A DNA stretch of 7,110 nt from Caldifarciminota bacterium (GTDB taxonomy: Bacteria > Hydrothermota > Hydrothermia > UBA1063 > CAJXJZ01), in contig JALVLE010000396.1 of the NCBI GenBank assembly GCA_027033555.1, forward strand, positions 1 to 7,110, given 5' to 3'. Under the pieces are notes generated by a model, which was not told the DNA's origin, did not search any database, and saw nothing but the letters and a program-made list of their open reading frames with translations. Positions 1 through 5,986 of the stretch are shown here, one piece after another (position 1 is the stretch's first letter; every line of letters starts with the position of its first letter). Both the position numbers and the translations under genes were made by a program.

Positions 1-108
1 TACGAGGTATTTTTGAAGACCGGAATAATAAATAATTTCAGTTATGCTGGGCGCCAATGAAACCAGCCTGAGGCGGGCGAGTATTATTAATAATGTAAAT
101 AGCTTCAT
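1..108 (-). CDS. BtuF-like periplasmic substrate-binding protein, N-terminal fragment (runs off the left edge)
   Basis: I translated the minus strand by hand from the ATG at 108-106. It gives 36 open codons to the window edge. Residues 1-11 (MKLFTLLIILA) look like a short signal peptide: one Lys, then a hydrophobic run. Directly after it comes RLRLVSLAPSITEI and then YYSGLQKYLV, which matches the start of the mature domain of the BtuF/FepB family (Peripla_BP_2, usually 'R-V-V-S-L-A-P-S-x-T-E-I-L-x-x-L-G'). Such proteins bind cobalamin, haem or ferric siderophores in the periplasm and pass them to a BtuCD/FecCD-type ABC importer, whose genes may lie beyond the left edge. An in-frame TAG lies two codons before the ATG, so the start cannot be further upstream. 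There is no Shine-Dalgarno: the 3' end of tRNA-Leu is only 6 nt away. The signal peptide is unusually short. The ligand cannot be told from this fragment. Confidence 0.75.
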   Translation of the reverse strand, partial: MKLFTLLIILARLRLVSLAPSITEIIYYSGLQKYLV

Positions 109-114
109 TTTCTA

Positions 115-196
115 TGCGGGAGGCGGGATTTGAACCCGCACGGGATACCCCACCAGATCCTAAATCTGGCGCGTCTGCCTATTCCGCCACCCCCGC
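115..196 (-). tRNA. tRNA-Leu, anticodon UAG
   Basis: The minus strand folds into a class II tRNA. The acceptor stem is GCGGGGG paired with CTCCCGC (one G-U), with discriminator A at 115. The anticodon stem is CCAGA/TCTGG around loop TTTAGGA, placing anticodon TAG at 162-160. A long variable arm can pair GGG with CCC, as expected for Leu, and the T arm is GCGGG-TTCAAAT-CCCGC. The sequence closely resembles bacterial tRNA-Leu(UAG), which reads CUN codons, mainly CUA and CUG. CCA is not encoded: TAG follows the discriminator. It lies 14 nt after tRNA-Ala and 6 nt before the ATG of the BtuF-like gene, with no separate promoter or terminator visible. Confidence 0.97.
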
Positions 197-210
197 TTTA
201 AAATAAAAAC

Positions 211-283
211 TGGAGCCAGGGGGACTCGAACCCCCAACCCCCAGACTGCCAGCCTGGTGCTCTCCCAATTGAGCTATGGCCCC
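211..283 (-). tRNA. tRNA-Ala, anticodon GGC
   Basis: The minus strand gives a standard 73-nt cloverleaf. The acceptor stem is GGGGCCA/TGGCTCC with discriminator A at 211, and it contains the G3:U70 wobble pair that is the identity element for alanyl-tRNA synthetase. The D arm is GCTC...GAGC. The anticodon stem CCAGG/TCTGG encloses loop CTGGCAG, placing anticodon GGC at 250-248. The variable loop has 5 nt, and the T arm is GGGGG-TTCGAGT-CCCCC. It decodes GCC and GCU. CCA is not encoded. The gene begins only 8 nt after the stop codon of the lipoprotein gene, so it is most simply transcribed with that gene. Confidence 0.97.
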
Positions 284-291
284 AGATGGAA

Positions 292-594
292 CTATCTTAT
301 CTTCTTTTTAATCTTCTTTTTAGGTTTTTGCTGGGGTTGTGTTTTATTGCCCGTGTTGCCCGATGTTTCCTCTTTTTTTGTTGTATCCACAGGGACCTCT
401 TTTACCTGAGTTGTGTCCTTTTGCTGTAGGGTTGTATCTTTGGTCAGAGCTGTATCAGATTGGGTTGCAGTTTGTTGTTCCGTTACTGCTGGCTTTTTTG
501 TTTCTTGCGTTGTTTTCTGGTTCTTTTTCTTACTACACCCTGTAAGAGCAAGTACAAATACAAGACTGAGTGCCATTGTACCCAGTTTTTTCAT
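292..594 (-). CDS. Small Lys/Thr/Gln-rich lipoprotein of unknown function
   Basis: The 100-residue product starts with a classical lipoprotein signal: MKK, a hydrophobic stretch (residues 8-17) and lipobox L-T-G-C with Cys20 as the lipidated residue. The mature 81 residues are low complexity, rich in Lys, Thr, Gln and Asp, with a loosely repeated DTT motif (DTTLQQ, DTTQVK, DTTKKE). They end in a strongly basic tail, KPKKKIKKKIR. No folded domain is recognisable. The protein should be membrane-anchored with an extended, positively charged tail, which could bind peptidoglycan, lipopolysaccharide or another acidic polymer (inference only). The start is well supported: AGGAGG at 606-601 lies 6 nt before the ATG, and a promoter lies just upstream. 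The TAG stop is 8 nt from tRNA-Ala with no terminator between them. It may be lineage-specific. Confidence 0.88.
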   Translation of the reverse strand: MKKLGTMALSLVFVLALTGCSKKKNQKTTQETKKPAVTEQQTATQSDTALTKDTTLQQKDTTQVKEVPVDTTKKEETSGNTGNKTQPQQKPKKKIKKKIR

Positions 595-620
595 CCTTTA
601 CCTCCTCTTATAGCTTTTAA

Positions 621-649
621 ATTATACTGAAAATTGAAAGTACAGACAA
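621..649 (-). promoter_or_regulatory. Sigma70-type promoter for the lipoprotein/tRNA unit
   Basis: On the minus strand, TTGTCT (-35, 649-644) is separated by exactly 17 nt from a perfect TATAAT (-10, 626-621). Transcription would begin near 614, giving a leader of about 20 nt that contains the AGGAGG ribosome binding site (606-601). It sits between the hairpin behind the protease gene and the lipoprotein start. It is the only good promoter I found upstream of the lipoprotein, tRNA-Ala, tRNA-Leu and BtuF-like genes. Confidence 0.75.
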
Positions 650-660
650 GGGAGAGGGCA

Positions 661-695
661 AGGTAGAGGGGAAGGCTCTGCCTTCCCCTCTACCT
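661..695 (-). terminator. Perfect 15-bp hairpin after the protease gene, no U-tract
   Basis: The arms at 661-675 and 681-695 are exact inverted complements (core GGTAGAGGGGAAGG / CCTTCCCCTCTACC) around a 5-nt loop. The hairpin starts 6 nt after the protease stop codon (704-702). On the minus strand it is followed by TGCCCTCTCCCTTG, which is pyrimidine-rich but lacks a run of U. It could be a weak or factor-assisted terminator, or an RNA 3'-end stabiliser. The plus-strand side also lacks a T-run. Confidence 0.6.
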
Positions 696-701
696 ATGAT
701 G

Positions 702-3700
702 TTATTTGAGTATTATTACTTTACGAGATTGGGTCTTTTCAGGAGTTTCCAATACCATAAAGTAAATGCCCTGGGAAATTGTGGAGGGAATAGCAATATG
801 TATTCTATGGTTTCCTTTTTGTAACCTGCCTGAGAAAAGAGTTTTTATTTTTCTTCCCTGTATGTCGTATAGGTTTATTTCAACTTTTTCGGTTTTTGTT
901 ATGGAAAGTTTAAGAGGTAAATTAGCGCCTCTTCTTAGGAAAGTACCTGTTCTGAATTTTGTGGAAGTTATTTGTGTATTTCTTTCACCAATTCCAGATG
1001 CTTCTCCAATTATAAACGGTATTCTATAATTATCGGAGTAATCACTACCGGTTATTGTGAGCTCAACGCTAAAACCTCCTGCAGGAACATTTTGAGATAC
1101 CGTGAAGGGAAGCGCAATTTCAATGGTGGTATCTTCTGGTATGGTATGAATGATGGTGGTCTCCTGGTCAAATGTTATAAAAGGTGGAGCGTTTACGATA
1201 ATTGTGACATTTGTATCTACAGAGTTTGTATAGTTGGAAATCAATAAATGGAGGGAACCGGTAGAATTTGCAGCAAGGGTGTCTGTGATGGTATCCTGTA
1301 ATTTGAAAAAGCCTCTGTTGAGTGTGCTGTGAGGTGTATCAGGAAGAGTTGTATCACCTGAGAGGAATCTGTACCATAGGGTTTGCTGGGCGAAAAGGAG
1401 TCCACTATATGGAGCTTCCCACCCGGAAAGGTCTTCTCCGCCAGGTGGAAGCATTATAGAGATGCCGTACATGGAGGAGGATGCATCACTGGATGCCCAC
1501 GCTGTGTCAATAAAAGCTTTGTTATCGTAAAGAGAAATGATGGAATCACATATCGCAGTTACAGCAGGGCTTATACTGGCATCCTTTACCTCCATTGCAA
1601 AATGTTTTACATCAACAAAATAACCATAGGGATGACCACTTTCAACCTCTTCATTAAGTGAGCTTATTATGTTCTGTAGGTCGCTTCTTCCTATGCCGCC
1701 TGCTTTGATGAGCTCTCGTGAAAGATTATTTACAAGGCCAAAGAGCATTTGCATGTCTTTGTTAAGCCTTATAGCAGAAAGTGTAACACCATTATAACTG
1801 GCATAGTACTGAGAATAAGAATTCACGATTTCTGAAGCAAGTTGTGAAGGAGTTATATGTGGATTGTCCGAAATAGCCTGAAGAAAATGGTAGTCCCAGC
1901 CATCCCCTGGCTCCGATTTTTCAGATGCCACTACATGATCCGCATATCCATATGCCTCATAAAGGTTTTCAAGCATTTGTGTTACGCAAACATCATAGCC
2001 CAAAATATCAATATTTCGCCCAATATAGTCATGCATTTTCTTAAAAAGAACTCGCGCCTCGCCGTGTGCAAATGAGAGGTAATCATTGTCTGTGTCATCG
2101 TGTGATACTCCTTTATGTGCTTGTTTTTTCACCCACCCTGAACCATGATCCCATATAACAAAGAGATAATGTTTTGCCGGGTAATTGTCCACTCCCCATT
2201 TAAAGAAGTCAAATATTACGCTGGTGTCACCCATGTTAACTTCCCCGAGGTTCATGATGGGATACGCGTCTATCATGTTATTAGCAGTAGGATTGTGTAC
2301 AATGTAATATCTGTTTGCATCTTGGTGGGAGCCTGCAGGGTCCGTGTAGGAATTGTAACCGTCAAACTGCACAATAATATTCATATATTCATTGGAACCC
2401 ACGCTTTCCATTTCGTCAATGTCAGACACTCCATATGAGGTTAAATTGTTATCTCCGTTAATGAAAACCATGATAGTCCAGAGTTTTCCGCCAAGGAGTA
2501 TCTGGAAGTTTGATTCAGAGTGATAATTGTTTTCCGCATAAATGTTCAATGTAAACGATGCCATCTCGCCGTTTGGAGCGGATGGTGAAACATTTATAAA
2601 GAAAGTGTCAGTTATCGTGTCGCCATAGAGCATTTCTCCTATACAGTGGATGGTGTCATTGATGGTAATGTATGAGGAGGTGGTGTTAAGGTGTGTTCTT
2701 ACACTATCTGTCCTTGCACCAGAGTTCACTATATACAGAATTACTGGTACATTGTTCTCACCAGGATCGGCTATTCCATCTCCCCCAATTGTGTATCTAT
2801 CCATTGTAATATCTGGTCCACCTGATATAAAGCTTGCCTCCTGGGTGTCATTTCCTGTGTATTCATCTGAAAGGAGTCTTGTGGAGGCTGTTACTGTATA
2901 GGTGCCCGTATCCTGTGGAGAGAAGAGAATAGTAATCTGCGTATCTGCTGCAGCAGACAGAGATGCTATTAGTGCAGAGTCACTTAAAACAGTTCCGGAA
3001 GGTCCGTTTATCCTATAGGTTGTATAAAAGTTGTTTTGTGTTAGAAGGCCAAAGTTGTGAACTATAACGTCTATCTCTACAGTATCGTGAGGACGTGTAA
3101 CAGGTGGAGTAATATTAATTTCTCTTATACCTACATCATTGTCCAGAGGTATGCCAACTTTGAAGTCGTCCAGGTAGAAGCCTATTCTTGTTATGGAAGC
3201 ATCGCTTTTGAATTTAAATGCGAGCTGGACTTTTTCACCATTGTAAGGCTTTAGGTCAATGTATTCCCTGTTCCATTCTATTGCATATCCAGTGTATGTT
3301 CGCAGCGTGTCCCATGTTAATCCTCTGTCCCGTGTAATTAAAAGATACACATAGTCGTAATGCGTTTCAAGTGAATCAAAATACCAGAAAGTTATATAAG
3401 TGGAGTCATAAGGTGAGAATCTGGAAAGGTCTATGGCATAGGTATATAAAGTGCCATCACCATTAGATGGATATGAATCTGTTAAGGCAGTTGCCCAGGC
3501 ATGAGTACCGGAATGTGTATATAATGCTTCTCCCCATTCCCAGGGATCATTGCTCCCAAGGTGGTAAAAATATCCACTGTCAGATTCAAAGTCTGTGATA
3601 TAGGGCAGTGGAATTGAAGGGATTGTTTTAAAAGTGGCGCGAGCAGTATCATTTATGGAATGGGTGTCTGCTGGAAGAATGGTGTAGGCTGTGATATTGT

Positions 3701-4631
3701 ATTCCCCAATGGCACTGACCTCAAAATTTATAGATACATCCTGGGTCCCTGCAGTGTCAAGTGTAATGAGACTTATGGTGGTGTCAAAAACGGTGATTGA
3801 GTTTGTGTCAATGAGAAATCTCAAGTCAAATGTTTCCTGGTTTAGACCATAGTTTTTAACTGTCGCAGTTATGGGGATTGTGTCGTTGAGATAAGCTGCA
3901 GGAGGGACTACAATAGAAAGAATGCCCACATCATGTTCCTGCGGCACTGGGGGATAAAATTCTATAAGTGTAGAGTCACCTGGCACATGGCTGGCAGGAT
4001 CAGAATTGTAAACATACTGGATGTACCATCCATTTCCTGACTCATAGGCGCTTTTTGATTGAATGCCAATTGTTTCGTCACTGTAATGGGCTACTGTGAG
4101 GTATTGAAGTTTTATTCTGCCGTCGCTGTACAGTATGATTTCGTATGTATTATAGTCATTGCTACCATATTCCGGTACTTCGTACCATTCTATCACCACC
4201 ATTGTATCAGAGAATGCCTGGTAATAGACTCCTCCATGGGATGAGGGATTCTGGTCAGACCAGTACACTACAATCATGGTACCGTTTGTGTCCGGCAGTG
4301 CATGGTTTGCATATGAAAGTCGCATCCTTTTGAATGTTACTCCTCCATTTGATTGGACGTAAATGGTAGAAGTGGTATCATCATAGAGTTTAAAGACGAA
4401 GGGAAGTGTTACCGAAGATGAATCATCATCTCCAAGATTCAGGTTAGTTCCTGTACCGCTTATTTCTATCCAGTTGAATGTGAGTGGATCTCCATCCTGT
4501 GTGGAATGGTATACGTAGCCGTAAGAATCGCTACCGCCTTTTGGCTCAATGCCTTTATATGTGGCTCTCCAGGGGGCTTCTTGTTTGCCACCTAAAGGGA
4601 GAGCAAAGAATATGGCCACTAAAAGGTTCAT
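702..4631 (-). CDS. Secreted multidomain clostripain-family (C11) cysteine peptidase with T9SS sorting domain
   Basis: The product has 1309 residues. Residues 1-15 form a hydrophobic signal peptide. Residues about 30-228 are a beta-rich module of a kind seen in secreted candidate-phylum proteins (GDDD, SNGGV, IGIQ elements). Residues about 232-335 and 497-600 are two related CARDB/Ig-like modules (both carry DVGI and later a PP and NxGL). Between them, residues about 340-495 form a MAM/'choice-of-anchor J'-like jelly roll (TDFES ... FYLDDFKVG). Residues about 605-713 are a further beta-sandwich. The peptidase domain spans about 716-1092: KLWTIMVFINGDNNL, EMESVGS, catalytic His829 in WDHGSGW, catalytic Cys882 in GYDVCVTQM, then SEPGDGWDY. 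After another Ig-like domain (about 1105-1210), residues 1245-1309 match the T9SS type A tail (INLYDIQGR, QGIYF, final VIILK). It is presumably exported by Sec, moved across the outer membrane by T9SS, and degrades extracellular protein. GGGAGG lies 6 nt before the ATG. Confidence 0.9.
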   Translation of the reverse strand: MNLLVAIFFALPLGGKQEAPWRATYKGIEPKGGSDSYGYVYHSTQDGDPLTFNWIEISGTGTNLNLGDDDSSSVTLPFVFKLYDDTTSTIYVQSNGGVTFKRMRLSYANHALPDTNGTMIVVYWSDQNPSSHGGVYYQAFSDTMVVIEWYEVPEYGSNDYNTYEIILYSDGRIKLQYLTVAHYSDETIGIQSKSAYESGNGWYIQYVYNSDPASHVPGDSTLIEFYPPVPQEHDVGILSIVVPPAAYLNDTIPITATVKNYGLNQETFDLRFLIDTNSITVFDTTISLITLDTAGTQDVSINFEVSAIGEYNITAYTILPADTHSINDTARATFKTIPSIPLPYITDFESDSGYFYHLGSNDPWEWGEALYTHSGTHAWATALTDSYPSNGDGTLYTYAIDLSRFSPYDSTYITFWYFDSLETHYDYVYLLITRDRGLTWDTLRTYTGYAIEWNREYIDLKPYNGEKVQLAFKFKSDASITRIGFYLDDFKVGIPLDNDVGIREINITPPVTRPHDTVEIDVIVHNFGLLTQNNFYTTYRINGPSGTVLSDSALIASLSAAADTQITILFSPQDTGTYTVTASTRLLSDEYTGNDTQEASFISGGPDITMDRYTIGGDGIADPGENNVPVILYIVNSGARTDSVRTHLNTTSSYITINDTIHCIGEMLYGDTITDTFFINVSPSAPNGEMASFTLNIYAENNYHSESNFQILLGGKLWTIMVFINGDNNLTSYGVSDIDEMESVGSNEYMNIIVQFDGYNSYTDPAGSHQDANRYYIVHNPTANNMIDAYPIMNLGEVNMGDTSVIFDFFKWGVDNYPAKHYLFVIWDHGSGWVKKQAHKGVSHDDTDNDYLSFAHGEARVLFKKMHDYIGRNIDILGYDVCVTQMLENLYEAYGYADHVVASEKSEPGDGWDYHFLQAISDNPHITPSQLASEIVNSYSQYYASYNGVTLSAIRLNKDMQMLFGLVNNLSRELIKAGGIGRSDLQNIISSLNEEVESGHPYGYFVDVKHFAMEVKDASISPAVTAICDSIISLYDNKAFIDTAWASSDASSSMYGISIMLPPGGEDLSGWEAPYSGLLFAQQTLWYRFLSGDTTLPDTPHSTLNRGFFKLQDTITDTLAANSTGSLHLLISNYTNSVDTNVTIIVNAPPFITFDQETTIIHTIPEDTTIEIALPFTVSQNVPAGGFSVELTITGSDYSDNYRIPFIIGEASGIGERNTQITSTKFRTGTFLRRGANLPLKLSITKTEKVEINLYDIQGRKIKTLFSGRLQKGNHRIHIAIPSTISQGIYFMVLETPEKTQSRKVIILK

Positions 4632-4637
4632 AAAAAA

Positions 4638-4643
4638 CCTCCC
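4638..4643 (-). promoter_or_regulatory. Ribosome binding site fixing the protease start
   Basis: GGGAGG is placed 6 nt (all T) before the ATG at 4631-4629. This matters because the signal peptide it selects (MNLLVAIFFALPLGG) has no basic residue before its hydrophobic core. The frame upstream offers no other plausible start before a TGA. Confidence 0.8.
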
Positions 4644-4661
4644 TTTTGCGCAGATTACTCA

Positions 4662-4690
4662 ATTATAATTAAAAAAAGGGGGGCAATCAA
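4662..4690 (-). promoter_or_regulatory. Sigma70-type promoter of the protease gene, embedded in the icd terminator
   Basis: On the minus strand, TTGATT (-35, 4690-4685; 4 of 6 consensus bases) is followed after exactly 17 nt by a perfect TATAAT (-10, 4667-4662). Transcription would start near 4655, leaving a leader of about 24 nt with the ribosome binding site. The -35 box lies in the loop and 3' arm of the upstream terminator hairpin, and the spacer contains the rest of that arm and its T-run. Confidence 0.68.
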
Positions 4691-4704
4691 ATGAATTGCC
4701 CCCC
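4671..4704 (-). terminator. Intrinsic terminator of the aconitase-icd operon
   Basis: The minus strand reads GGGGGGCAAT, a 7-nt loop, ATTGCCCCCC, then seven T (4677-4671). This is a perfect 10-bp GC-rich stem with a U-tract, starting about 25 nt after the icd stop codon (4732-4730). It is a textbook Rho-independent terminator for the upstream operon. Confidence 0.93.
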
Positions 4705-4729
4705 TGGTGTGGTATATTGCAGAGGAATA

Positions 4730-5986
4730 TTACATTTTTTCTATATTTTCAACGATTTTCATGCCAAACTCTGAACATTTAACTTCATGAGCATCTTCGC
4801 GGAGTCTTGCAAGGTCGTAGGTAACATATCCCTGTTTGATGGTGGTGGCTACCGCATCCTCAATCACTTTCTTTACCTCATCCCATCCAAGGTACTGGAA
4901 CATAAAGGCACCTGAAAGTATAAGGGAACCAGGATTTACCTTGTCAAGTCCGGCATACTTTGGGGCAGTCCCATGGGTTGGTTCAAAAAGCGCAATACCG
5001 TCTCCAATATTTGAACCTGGTGCAAGCCCGAGTCCACCCACCTGGGCAACAATGGCATCTGAAAGGTAGTCTCCATTGAGATTGGGGGTTATAATAACGT
5101 CATATTCCTTTGGCCTCAATAAAACCTGCTGAAACATGGCATCTGTAATCCTGTCTTTTATGATAATTTTACCTTCTGCGCTTTTTCCTTCTTTAATCTC
5201 AGCCTCTGTGACAATTTTGTCTCTAAATTCCTGAATGGCAACTTCGTAAGCCCATTTCATGAATGCCCCTTCGGTATATTTCATAATGTTGCCTTTGTGT
5301 ACAATGGTAACTGAAGGCTTGTTATATTTTATCGCCCAATTTATAGCCATGCGCATAAGTCTCTTTGTTGCAAATTCACTTATTGGCTTTATTCCTATCC
5401 CTGAGTCTTCTCGTATTTTTGTAACACCAAGCTCTTTTTTCAAAAATTCTATAACCTTTTTTGCCTCTTCTGTGCCCTTTTCCCATTCTATACCCGCATA
5501 AACGTCCTCTGTATTTTCTCGGAACACGATCATATCAACCCATTCTGGGTGTTTTACTGGAGCTGGCACGCCTTCAAAATATCTTACTGGTCGCACACAG
5601 GCGTAGAGGTCAAGCTTCTGCCTCATGGTGACATTCAGACTTCTATATCCACCGCCTACGGGTGTGGTGAGAGGGCCTTTAATTGCCACCCTATAGTATC
5701 TTATTATATCAAACACTTCATCTGGGAGGACTGTTCCGTATTTTTTGCCAGCTACTTCGCCTGCTTCTATTTTGAACCACACTATTTTCTTTTTATCGCC
5801 AAAAACCTTTTTCACAGCTGCATTAAAGACTGGCATTGCAGCACGCCATATGTCAGGGCCAATGCCGTCACCTTCTATGTACGGGATTATTGGTCTGTCA
5901 GGAACATTCAAAGTACCATCACTGTTTAGTGTTATTTTTTCACCTTCTTGTGGTGGTGTGAAGAGTTTGAATGCGGGCTTATCCAT
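4730..5986 (-). CDS. icd: NADP-dependent isocitrate dehydrogenase
   Basis: This 418-residue enzyme oxidatively decarboxylates isocitrate to 2-oxoglutarate in the cytoplasm. The length (E. coli Icd has 416) and sequence match the bacterial homodimeric family along the whole chain. Key motifs are [11 protein letters not shown] (37-47), the substrate loop GGGYRSLNV (111-119) with Ser116 matching E. coli Ser113, Tyr163 in DVYAGIEW, Lys231 in VHKGNIMK, and the metal ligands Asp282, Asp306 and Asp310. Lys343-Tyr344, Val350, Tyr390 and Arg394 match the E. coli residues that bind the NADP 2'-phosphate, so NADP rather than NAD is predicted. The ATG at 5986-5984 is chosen because homology begins there and GGAGG lies 10 nt upstream. 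A longer reading from 6028 adds 14 residues that overlap aconitase. It overlaps the aconitase stop by 8 nt, implying coupled translation, and is followed by a strong terminator. Confidence 0.96.
   Translation of the reverse strand: MDKPAFKLFTPPQEGEKITLNSDGTLNVPDRPIIPYIEGDGIGPDIWRAAMPVFNAAVKKVFGDKKKIVWFKIEAGEVAGKKYGTVLPDEVFDIIRYYRVAIKGPLTTPVGGGYRSLNVTMRQKLDLYACVRPVRYFEGVPAPVKHPEWVDMIVFRENTEDVYAGIEWEKGTEEAKKVIEFLKKELGVTKIREDSGIGIKPISEFATKRLMRMAINWAIKYNKPSVTIVHKGNIMKYTEGAFMKWAYEVAIQEFRDKIVTEAEIKEGKSAEGKIIIKDRITDAMFQQVLLRPKEYDVIITPNLNGDYLSDAIVAQVGGLGLAPGSNIGDGIALFEPTHGTAPKYAGLDKVNPGSLILSGAFMFQYLGWDEVKKVIEDAVATTIKQGYVTYDLARLREDAHEVKCSEFGMKIVENIEKM

Noticed and set aside
1..60. Plus-strand open frames at the left edge that could be gene ends (stops at 31-33 in... 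TAA near 33 and TGA at 58-60)
   Set aside because: Either reading is under 20 codons with no recognisable motif, while the minus strand over the same bases encodes a clear Peripla_BP_2-like N-terminus.
46..67. GCTGG...CCAGC hairpin and GC-rich block that might be a riboswitch or small RNA
   Set aside because: It lies inside the BtuF-like coding frame, the stem is only 5 bp with a 12-nt loop, and I could not match cobalamin, TPP, fluoride or c-di-GMP riboswitch core motifs.
24..94. AT-rich near-inverted repeat (AATAATA ... TATTATTA)
   Set aside because: It is short and of low complexity, and is explained by Ile/Leu/Tyr codons of the BtuF-like reading frame.
339..613. Plus-strand open frames opposite the lipoprotein gene
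   Set aside because: They are hydrophobic antisense shadows of Lys/Gln/Thr codons. The minus strand has a lipobox, ribosome binding site and promoter.
766..4333. Many plus-strand open frames of 61-97 codons across the protease gene
   Set aside because: None shows a family motif or good ribosome binding site, and the opposite strand has one uninterrupted 1309-codon gene with recognisable domains.
5549..5929. 126-codon plus-strand open frame across icd
   Set aside because: It is antisense to highly conserved isocitrate dehydrogenase sequence and has no recognisable features.
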